A DNA stretch of 5,450 nucleotides from Flavobacteriales bacterium (GCA_008016945.1 SSGN01000053.1:1-5450); one strand, 5' to 3'. Positions 1-5,450 are shown, counted from the stretch's first letter. Notes: a model not told the origin generated them from the letters alone. Program-made: numbers and translations.

Positions 1-782
<782 letters not shown>

Positions 783-929
783 TGGGAATGGTTGTGTGTT
801 GTACAGAGCGCTATGGGTTCGCATCCGTAGCGTTGAGGCAGTGCATCGATCGGTAGGTTGCCTGGTGTGATCGACCCATGATCGAACGCCCCTGCCCATC
901 AAGCCCCGCACCGTGAAGGTAGAACGGAA

Positions 930-942
930 CAACTGGCAGTTG
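930..942. promoter_or_regulatory. Short perfect inverted repeat, possible operator
   Basis: CAACTG-G-CAGTTG is a perfect 6-bp inverted repeat around a single base, in the non-coding DNA between the two divergent genes. It lies about 150 bp upstream of clpB and about 345 bp upstream of the sigma gene. It could be a binding site for a dimeric regulator, but I do not recognise the motif. It is not the HrcA/CIRCE element sometimes found near heat-shock genes. A repeat this short can occur by chance. Confidence 0.15.
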
Positions 943-985
943 CTGATGGGTGCGAACGCCAAAAAGTCCAGCAGGGGCGGGGTGT

Positions 986-1030
986 AGCGGACGAAATGGC
1001 GGGGATGGGCCGCCTTTCGGGCTGTCCGCT
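986..1030. other. Long interrupted hairpin in non-coding DNA
   Basis: Three nested arms pair in the correct order: AGCGGAC (986-992) with GTCCGCT (1024-1030); GAAA (993-996) with TTTC (1015-1018); and GGCGG (998-1002) with CCGCC (1010-1014). The loop is GGATGGG (1003-1009). Only T997 and the five bases GGGCT (1019-1023) are unpaired in the stem, so 16 base pairs form within 45 nt. No T-run follows on the plus strand and no A-run precedes it, so it is not a standard Rho-independent terminator. It could be a structured RNA leader, or part of an interspersed element that it partly overlaps. Confidence 0.4.
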
Positions 1031-1155
1031 GTGGCCGTCTCGCCTCACCCGGCATCGCATCGCGCTGCGGTGGCTTCCTCCGGTCGCCTCCTCGCGGCGT
1101 GCGCTGCGCGTGTTCGGCTTCGTCGGGCCGCCGCTTCCATCCCGGGCGGGGGCTT
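1014..1155. repeat. Stretch resembling a Bacteroidota interspersed intergenic element
   Basis: The left end reads GGGCTGTCCGCTG (1019-1031) and the right end reads CCGCTTCCATCCC (1131-1143), followed by GGGCGGGGGC. From memory, many Bacteroidota genomes carry scattered intergenic elements that begin near GGGCTATCCGCT(G)CAATC and end near CCGCTGCTATCCCT(A)ACGC. The two ends here match that pattern with substitutions. The roughly 95 bp between them is very rich in G and C and encodes nothing recognisable. Boundaries are approximate, and only one copy lies in the window, so repetition cannot be shown here. An alternative is ordinary G+C-rich spacer. Confidence 0.35.
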
Positions 1156-1182
1156 CCTCGGCAGGTCAAGACCTTTGTGCGC

Positions 1183-1200
1183 TGTGGTGTTCATACCACA
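1183..1200. promoter_or_regulatory. Inverted repeat upstream of the sigma-factor gene
   Basis: TGTGGT (1183-1188) and ACCACA (1195-1200) form a perfect 6-bp inverted repeat around a 6-base spacer, 88 bp before the sigma-factor ATG. The spacing would suit an operator bound by a dimeric regulator, or a small hairpin in a 5' leader. No known consensus is recognised, so this is only a candidate site. Confidence 0.2.
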
Positions 1201-1287
1201 TCGGAACGTTGCCGTTGGGCGCGTGTGCTTTGATGAACGGTCGGTCCAGTTGCATTCATCCAGCTACTTTCGGCCCCGTTGATCCAC

Positions 1288-1845
1288 ATGGAGTTCGCAC
1301 CCATCGCCGCCGGTGATCGGAACGCCTACGAGGCGCTGTTCCGCCTGCACTACCGGCCGCTGTGTGCGTTCGCCATGCAGTATGTGAAGGATGTGGACAA
1401 GGCGGAGGACCTGGTACAGGACCTCTTCTTCCGCCTGTGGATGGACCGGGAGCGCACCAAGGTGACCACGTCGGTGAAGGCGTACCTGTTCCAAGCCGTG
1501 CGCAACCGGTGCCTCAATGCGCTGAAGGTGCAGGGGCGGGTGCGGAGCTTGAACGAGGAGGTGGATGAGGTGGAGGAGGAGACCGGCCGTACCGAGGACG
1601 AACATGCGGAGCGAGCGGCGCGGGTGCACGCGGCCATCGAGGCGCTGCCCGAAGAACGCCGCAAGGTCTTCAAGCTCAGTCGGCACGAAGGGCTCAAGTA
1701 CCACGAGATCGCCGAACGGCTGGGCATCAGCGTGAAGACCGTGGAGAACCAGATGGGCAAGGCGCTGAAGACGCTGCGCGAGGAATTGGTCGACTTGATG
1801 CCGGTGACCATCCTCGGCTGGCTTTTGTGGTGGTTGAACAAATAG
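1288..1845 (+). CDS. FecI-like ECF RNA polymerase sigma factor
   Basis: This predicted 185-residue extracytoplasmic-function sigma-70 factor would direct RNA polymerase to a small set of promoters when released by its anti-sigma partner. Region 2 spans about residues 14-80. It includes YEALFRLHYRPLCAFAMQYV and the core-binding DLVQDLFFRLW at 41-51, followed by AYLFQAVRNRCLNALK. An acidic linker (EEVDEVEEETGRTEDEHAE, 90-108) leads to region 4 (about 112-165). Its helix-turn-helix LKYHEIAERLGISVKTVENQ would read the -35 element. Region 3 is absent, as expected for an ECF factor. The last 13 residues (VTILGWLLWWLNK) are hydrophobic, a tail common in the Bacteroidota family of these factors. The ATG at 1288 is preferred to an upstream in-frame TTG at 1279 because the family motif begins a few residues after it. 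The gene stands first in the cassette, 63 bp before the anti-sigma gene. Its regulon cannot be read from the sequence. Confidence 0.93.
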   Translation: MEFAPIAAGDRNAYEALFRLHYRPLCAFAMQYVKDVDKAEDLVQDLFFRLWMDRERTKVTTSVKAYLFQAVRNRCLNALKVQGRVRSLNEEVDEVEEETGRTEDEHAERAARVHAAIEALPEERRKVFKLSRHEGLKYHEIAERLGISVKTVENQMGKALKTLREELVDLMPVTILGWLLWWLNK

Positions 1846-1908
1846 GATAGGGGTATTGAAGGGGAACGTTGTCATAGGACCAGAACCTTGAACGAAGGCA
1901 CACATAGC

Positions 1909-2856
1909 ATGAGCGACCGATTGGCGCGCTACCTCAGTGGCGAAGCCGATGCGGCTGAATGCCAGGCGGTGGAGGCCTGGGCGGCGGCTGACGCGGCCCA
2001 GGCGGCTGAACTGCAGGCCATGCGTGCCATCTGGGAGGCGAGTGCCGAGGCCCCCGGCCCCCCGGTCGATGTGGACCGGGCCTGGGTGCGGCTGGAGGCC
2101 CGGATCGCGGAGGCCGAAGGTCGTGGGCGGGTGATCCCGTTCCACCAGCGCCCGGTGGTCCGTTGGGCCGCTGCAGCAGCCGTGTTCGCCGGAGTCGTTC
2201 TTGGTGCGCGTTACTGGTACCAACAACGCCCCGAAGAATTCATGGCAGCGAACGAACATGTACGCACCGTGCTGCAGGACAACAGCAGTGTGGTGCTCTC
2301 GCCCGGCTCCAACGTGAACGTGCGGATGAAGGTCGAACGCCACATCAGCCTGCGCGGCGAGGCCTACTTCGAGGTGCAACGCGACGAGGAGCGCCCATTC
2401 GTGGTGGAGACCGGCGAGGTAACGGTCACTGTGCTGGGTACCGCCTTCGAGGTGAGCGCCTACGATACCTCGAACAGCGTGCTGGTGCGGGTGCGGCACG
2501 GCAAGGTGCGGGTGGTGGCCGAAGGGGACAGTGTGATCCTGCATGCCGGAGGCTACGCCCGGTACAACAAGTCCGCGCACCTCCTGGAGCGCCTTGCGGC
2601 CCCTCCGGTGGAGGTCTTCGGCGAACGCATCATCCATTTCCAAGAGGCACCGATGACCACCGTGGTCAAGCAACTCGAGAAGCTGTTCCAGGTGAAGGTG
2701 GAGTTGGCCAACGCCGGGTTGGGACGCTGCACGCTCACAGCCACCTTCGAGGACGAGCCCATCGACTACATCCTTCGGGTGATCGCCGATACGCACGTCC
2801 TCAAGCTCACCCAGTCCGCTCCCGGAACCTATGTGCTCGATGGTGAAGGTTGCTGA
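1909..2856 (+). CDS. FecR-family anti-sigma factor, single-pass inner-membrane protein
   Basis: This predicted 315-residue regulator would bind the sigma factor in the cytoplasm and receive the outer-membrane signal in the periplasm. Residues 1-75 form a helical, Ala-rich cytoplasmic region beginning MSDRLARYLSGEADAAE, the usual sigma-binding part. One membrane segment follows at about 83-101 (VVRWAAAAAVFAGVVLGAR). The periplasmic FecR domain (about 117-205) shows the family pattern: VLQDNSSVVLSPGSNVNV, then ISLRGEAYFEVQRDEERPF at 146-164, VTVLGTAFEVSAY and a final VRVRHGKVRVV. LQDNS replaces the more usual LPDGS. The C-terminal region (about 240-310, from IIHFQEAPMTTVVKQLEKLF) matches the DUF4974/FecR_C type. 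The ATG at 1909 is chosen over an in-frame TTG at 1888. The gene lies 63 bp after the sigma gene and overlaps the next gene, so the three are probably cotranscribed. Whether it inhibits or is also needed to activate its sigma factor cannot be decided from sequence. Confidence 0.92.
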   Translation: MSDRLARYLSGEADAAECQAVEAWAAADAAQAAELQAMRAIWEASAEAPGPPVDVDRAWVRLEARIAEAEGRGRVIPFHQRPVVRWAAAAAVFAGVVLGARYWYQQRPEEFMAANEHVRTVLQDNSSVVLSPGSNVNVRMKVERHISLRGEAYFEVQRDEERPFVVETGEVTVTVLGTAFEVSAYDTSNSVLVRVRHGKVRVVAEGDSVILHAGGYARYNKSAHLLERLAAPPVEVFGERIIHFQEAPMTTVVKQLEKLFQVKVELANAGLGRCTLTATFEDEPIDYILRVIADTHVLKLTQSAPGTYVLDGEGC

Positions 2857-4936
2857 TCGCCGGGTGTGGTGCCTGTTGGTGCTGTTGTTGCCCATGCTGG
2901 CGGCGGCACAGCCCATCCTGAAACGCACCGTACAAGTGGATGCGCAGCGTGTGCGCCTTTCCGACGCCCTCATGCTCATCGCGCGCGACGGGAAGTTCAA
3001 GCTGAGCTATAACGCCGCCTCGGTACCGGGCGACAGTGTGGTGAACGTGGCCGTGAAAGGGACGGTGGAGAGCGCGCTGCGCAGCCTGGTGGGTCCTCGC
3101 TTCGAGCTGAAGGAAACGGGCAACCACATCATCCTGTTGAACAAGGGTGGTGCGCGTCGGCGGTTCATCATCACCGGTGCGGTGTACGACGCGCAGAGCG
3201 GTGGCCCGGTGGTGCAGGCCTCGGTGCACGAGGTCGATGGGAAGAACGTGTCGAATACCGATGGCCTGGGGACCTTTCGGCTGGAGGTGACCGGCGAGCG
3301 CGACCGAACAGCGCTCCTGGTGATGCGCAAGGAGTACCACGACACGGTGGTGTATGTGGGACGCGATGGCGTGTTGCCCAGGCTGGCATTGCACAAGCGA
3401 TCGGTGCTTCCTCCGGTAGCTCCCCTCTGCCTGTACGATCGTTGCGGGGTGGAGGACCTTGGTGTAACGCGGTTGCTGGTATCCAACAACCAGTTCGACC
3501 TGGTTTCGAACCTCGACTTCGCGGAGCATCGCCCTTGGCAGATCGCCCTGTTGCCGAACGTGAGCAGCAATGGAGACATCGCCCCGATCACGGTGAACAA
3601 CGTTTCCTTGAACGTGTTGGCGGGGTATTCGCGCGGGCTCTCGGGGTTCGAGGTGGGTGGCGTGGCCAACCTGGAGAGTCACGATGTGAAGGGTGCGCAG
3701 ATCGCCGGGTTCACGAACCTCGTGGGGCGCAACACCCAAGGGGTGCAGGTGGCCGGCGCCATCAACCACACCATGCGCACGCTGGAGGGCCTGCAGATCG
3801 CCGGTCTGGGTAATACGGTGTGGGATACGCTCATCGGAGTGCAGATCGCGGGCGGTGTCAACGTGGTGAAGGGCGGATTGAAGGGCGTTCAGATCAGCGG
3901 AGGGTGCAACGTGGCCACCCAGGATGTGAATGGTACGCAGATCTCCGGTGGGGTGAACCTCACGCCCAAGGATGTGCGCAAGGCGCAGATCGCCGGGGCG
4001 GTGAACCTCGGCCGCAAGGTGTTCGGTGCACAGGTGTCCGGCGGGGTGAATGTGGCCTTGGATTCTGTGGGTGGGGGCCAGGTGGGATTCGGCGCCAACT
4101 ATGCCGGTCATGTCTCCGGCGGCCAGGTCTCTTTCGGCCTCAACGCGGTCCCGGGGCAGGTGAGCGGTGGCCAGGTGGGCTTCGGTCTGAACTACGCGGG
4201 GGATGTCTCCGGGGGGCAGTTCTCGTTCGGCATGAACGTGGTGCCCGGCCGGGTGGAGGCTGGCCAGGTGGGCTTCGGCATGAACTATGCGCACCAGCTC
4301 GATGGCGGGCAGTTCACCTTCGGGCTCAATGCGGTGAGCGGGGTTGCGCGTGGTGGCCAGGTGGGTTCGGTGAATTATGCCACACGCAGCGAGGGCTGGC
4401 AGGTGGGGCTGGTCAACATCAGCGATACCATCACCGGCACCAGCATCGGCCTGTTCAGCTTCGCCCTTCGCGGCTACCATCGCGCGGACCTGAGTACCAC
4501 CGGCATCATGCCCGTCACGGTCGGTTTTCGCACGGGTACGCGACAGTTCCACAACATCTTCGGCTATTCCCCAGCTGTGGAGACCAATGGCCGCTGGGGT
4601 TTCCTATACGGCTTCGGCAGTGAGATCCGGCTGGGTAAGCACAACCACTTGGACCTGGAACTCACCGGCGAGCAGATCACGGAGCAGGAGGAGTGGGTCG
4701 ATGCGGTGAACATCGTAGGGCGCTTCGGCGCGCACTACGCCCACGACCTCGGCCGCCACCTGCTGGTCACTGCCGGGCCGAACTACAGCATGCTGGTGAG
4801 CACTTGGCGCAATGCGGAACGCACAGCGCACCTCAGTACGCTGGCGCCCGCGTCGTTGATCCACAACGAGGTCCGTGGCAACGTGCTCCTCCAAGGCTGG
4901 CTCGGCTTCAAAGTCGGGGTGGGGGTGCGGTTCTGA
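2840..4936 (+). CDS. Exported STN / carboxypeptidase-regulatory-like / surface-repeat outer-membrane protein
   Basis: This is a 698-residue protein, probably in the outer membrane, and the likely signal-sensing partner of the upstream FecR. Residues 1-23 are a type I signal peptide (RRVWCLLVLLLPMLAAA, cleavage before Gln24, no lipobox). An STN domain follows at about 31-101 (VRLSDALMLIARDGKFKLSY), the periplasmic module that contacts FecR in TonB-dependent transducers. Next is a carboxypeptidase-regulatory-like domain at about 109-187 (GAVYDAQSGGPVVQASVHEV, then NTDGLGTFRLEV). A linker with Cys197 and Cys202 leads to about 17 repeats of 14-16 residues (270-533). The final 165 residues are beta-rich, end in Phe and probably form a barrel or a wall-like part of one. 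I see no TonB-receptor plug and no SusC features. The repeats resemble those of LA_2272-type surface proteins. The ATG at 2840 overlaps fecR by 17 bp; an in-frame ATG at 2831 adds three residues and is also possible. I know of no established function for this family. Confidence 0.85.
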   Translation: MVKVADRRVWCLLVLLLPMLAAAQPILKRTVQVDAQRVRLSDALMLIARDGKFKLSYNAASVPGDSVVNVAVKGTVESALRSLVGPRFELKETGNHIILLNKGGARRRFIITGAVYDAQSGGPVVQASVHEVDGKNVSNTDGLGTFRLEVTGERDRTALLVMRKEYHDTVVYVGRDGVLPRLALHKRSVLPPVAPLCLYDRCGVEDLGVTRLLVSNNQFDLVSNLDFAEHRPWQIALLPNVSSNGDIAPITVNNVSLNVLAGYSRGLSGFEVGGVANLESHDVKGAQIAGFTNLVGRNTQGVQVAGAINHTMRTLEGLQIAGLGNTVWDTLIGVQIAGGVNVVKGGLKGVQISGGCNVATQDVNGTQISGGVNLTPKDVRKAQIAGAVNLGRKVFGAQVSGGVNVALDSVGGGQVGFGANYAGHVSGGQVSFGLNAVPGQVSGGQVGFGLNYAGDVSGGQFSFGMNVVPGRVEAGQVGFGMNYAHQLDGGQFTFGLNAVSGVARGGQVGSVNYATRSEGWQVGLVNISDTITGTSIGLFSFALRGYHRADLSTTGIMPVTVGFRTGTRQFHNIFGYSPAVETNGRWGFLYGFGSEIRLGKHNHLDLELTGEQITEQEEWVDAVNIVGRFGAHYAHDLGRHLLVTAGPNYSMLVSTWRNAERTAHLSTLAPASLIHNEVRGNVLLQGWLGFKVGVGVRF
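3647..4438 (+). repeat. Coding tandem repeats, 17 units of 14-16 residues
   Basis: Residues 270-533 of the outer-membrane protein consist of contiguous units with the core xQ(V/I)xGxxN and a closing Gly. Units 1-9 are 16 residues (unit 8 has 15) with cores such as AQIAGFTN, VQIAGGVN and TQISGGVN. Units 10-15 (4076-4354) have an FG core and alternate between a 15-residue form (GQVGFGxNYA) and a 16-residue form (GQ(V/F)(S/T)FGxN). This gives three 31-residue, 93-bp double units starting at 4076, 4169 and 4262. Units 16 and 17 shorten to 14 residues, and a degenerate TSIGLFSF follows. A degenerate unit (VSLNVLAGYSRGLSG) precedes unit 1. The regular Gln, Gly and Asn positions suggest a stacked beta structure. 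Confidence 0.9.
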
Positions 4937-5092
4937 GCCTGTTGCCCCAAGCGGTAGTGCGGTAACGACGGAACCGAACGGTCACTTCCGCGCCGGACTC
5001 ATGCTTGTTAGCGGGATGTCCTTCCTTGGGGTGCGATCGGGTCGCTGCCAGTTCCGGAGTACGTGCGAATGGTCCTTCATGGAATAAGGGTG

Positions 5093-5271
5093 CTCGAAGA
5101 ACCCCGAACGGATGGCGTGCGCCGCTATCATTCGTCCAGACGAGGCGCACCGAAGAGAGGATGCTGGATCGAGGTATCCGACTGAGGAGCAACAAAGCAT
5201 GGGCGAATGAGAGCAAGCGATGACCGCTGTGCTTTTTTCTCATGAACGCCGCCAGAACGAGGTTCTTCGAG
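5093..5271. repeat. Widely spaced 11-bp inverted repeat
   Basis: CTCGAAGAACC (5093-5103) has its exact reverse complement GGTTCTTCGAG at 5261-5271, separated by 157 bp of non-coding DNA. The match does not extend perfectly on either side, though partial similarity continues inward (CCCGAAC compared with CTCGTTC on the same strand sense). The arms could be two inverted copies of a small dispersed sequence. No transposase or target duplication is visible, so I do not call this a mobile element. Confidence 0.3.
5212..5238 (+). terminator. Candidate Rho-independent terminator
   Basis: AGCAAGCG (5212-5219) pairs with CGCT-G-TGCT (5225-5233) as eight base pairs with one bulged G at 5229 and a five-base loop ATGAC. 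The last paired base begins a run of six T (5233-5238). This is the standard layout for plus-strand termination. It lies about 275 bp after the stop codon of the repeat protein, which is far for an operon end, so it may end a long 3' untranslated region or a separate small transcript. Confidence 0.5.
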
Positions 5272-5323
5272 GTACCTATAGGCCAATGCTCCCACGTGCC
5301 GTGCACATGCTGCGGGCCTCTTC

Positions 5324-5435
5324 CTCACTTTCTCACTTTCTCACTTCCTCACTTCCTCTCTTTCTCTCTTCCTCTCTTCCTCTCTTCCTCTCTTCCTCTC
5401 TTCCTCTCTTCCTCTCTTCCTCTCTTCCTCTCTTC
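5324..5435. repeat. Octanucleotide tandem array, 14 units
   Basis: Fourteen contiguous 8-base units run in order: CTCACTTT twice, CTCACTTC twice, CTCTCTTT once, then CTCTCTTC nine times (5364-5435). A diverged unit CTCTCTCA (5436-5443) follows before unique sequence. The plus strand is almost pure pyrimidine; only the A in the first four units interrupts it. No gene in the window covers it. The identical right-hand units suggest recent expansion by slipped-strand replication, and copy number probably varies between strains. Confidence 0.95.
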
Positions 5436-5450
5436 CTCTCTCATTCACCC

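Larger units (their letters stand above)
783..1287. other. Divergent intergenic region between clpB and the sigma-factor gene
   Basis: These 505 bp separate two diverging genes, so both promoters should lie here. I see no credible gene: the longer open frames (for example 950-1282) translate to Ala/Arg/Pro/Ser-rich sequence of no recognisable family. No full Bacteroidota promoter (TTTG about 19 bp before TAnnTTTG) is visible for either gene. The nearest matches are TACTTTCG at 1265-1272 (one mismatch) and GACCTTTG at 1170-1177 (one mismatch), neither with a TTTG at the right distance upstream. The region holds a long interrupted hairpin, an element-like stretch and small inverted repeats, listed separately. 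The clpB-proximal 100 bp look different from the very G+C-rich middle part. Confidence 0.6.
4937..5323. other. Non-coding region after the cassette
   Basis: This stretch of about 390 bp follows the stop codon of the repeat protein. I see no gene: open frames on both strands here lack family features and overlap each other. A hairpin with arms CGGAA (4969-4973) and TTCCG (4986-4990) and an inner CCG/CGG pair lies 33 bp after the stop, but no T-run follows it. An 11-bp inverted repeat (5093-5103 and 5261-5271) frames a good terminator candidate at 5212-5238. A smaller perfect hairpin, AGAAC-GAG-GTTCT, occupies 5254-5266. No tRNA or other known RNA was recognised. Confidence 0.5.

Noticed and set aside
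1265..1272. Bacteroidota -7 box TACTTTCG for the sigma gene
   Set aside because: It has one mismatch, no TTTG at about 19 bp upstream, and would leave a leader of only a few bases.
1279..1287. TTG start adding three residues to the sigma factor (and similarly TTG 1888 for FecR)
   Set aside because: ATG codons at 1288 and 1909 give the expected family N-termini; the extensions add nothing conserved.
950..1316. Overlapping plus-strand open frames in the divergent intergenic region
   Set aside because: The translations are Ala/Arg/Pro/Ser-rich and match no family. They cover the hairpin and element-like DNA, and one overlaps the sigma gene.
1264..3000. 578-codon open frame on the minus strand opposite the sigma and anti-sigma genes
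   Set aside because: It is His/Leu/Arg-rich with no family features and lies antisense to two well-supported genes. Long antisense frames are expected in G+C-rich coding DNA.
2807..4552. 581-codon open frame on the minus strand opposite the repeat-protein gene
   Set aside because: Its translation mirrors the coding repeats of the plus strand (recurring HxxGDL-like units) and has no recognisable domain, so it is a shadow of the repeats.
4969..4990. Hairpin terminator directly after the repeat-protein gene
   Set aside because: The stem is short and interrupted and is followed by CGCCGG rather than a T-run.
4908..5306. Minus-strand open frame of 132 codons after the cassette
   Set aside because: It has no domain, no plausible start context, low-complexity hydrophobic runs and competing frames on both strands, and it crosses the terminator hairpin.
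5324..5435. CRISPR array
   Set aside because: The repeats are eight bases and contiguous, with no unique spacers and no cas genes nearby.
5324..5435. Triplex (H-DNA) forming mirror repeat
   Set aside because: The unit CTCTCTTC is nearly pure pyrimidine but not mirror-symmetric (it gives TTCC but never CCTT), so the usual requirement is not met.

Overview
The window is G+C-rich DNA that I read as coming from a high-G+C member of the Bacteroidota, possibly Flavobacteriales. The evidence is a FecI-like ECF sigma factor of the Bacteroidota type, followed by a FecR with a DUF4974-like C-terminus, followed by an outer-membrane protein with an N-terminal STN domain and a carboxypeptidase-regulatory-like domain. 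That order is characteristic of this phylum. The taxonomic placement is an inference from gene content and composition, not from a marker gene.

Layout: (1) 1-782, minus strand: the N-terminal 260 codons of the disaggregase ClpB, cut by the window edge. (2) 783-1287: a 505-bp divergent intergenic region with no credible gene. It holds a long interrupted hairpin (986-1030), a stretch resembling an interspersed intergenic element of Bacteroidota (about 1014-1155), and small inverted repeats. (3) 1288-4936, plus strand: a three-gene cassette of sigma factor (1288-1845), anti-sigma factor (1909-2856) and an exported STN / regulatory-like / surface-repeat / beta-barrel protein (2840-4936) that overlaps the anti-sigma gene by 17 bp. 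(4) 4937-5323: non-coding, with a good candidate Rho-independent terminator at 5212-5238. (5) 5324-5435: a tandem array of 14 eight-base pyrimidine-rich units.

How the cassette probably works (inference from the families): the outer-membrane protein puts its STN domain into the periplasm. This contacts the periplasmic C-terminal part of the single-pass inner-membrane FecR, which in turn controls the sigma factor. The unusual point is the third gene. In the classical Fec/Sus arrangement it would be a TonB-dependent receptor with plug and 22-strand barrel. Here the STN domain is followed by about 17 short GxQ(V/I)xGxxN repeats of 14-16 residues and a roughly 165-residue beta-rich C-terminus. 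It therefore looks like a surface-signalling unit built around a repeat protein rather than a nutrient transporter. I recall related 'STN and carboxypeptidase regulatory-like domain' proteins across Bacteroidota, so the family is probably already in databases, but I know of no established function.
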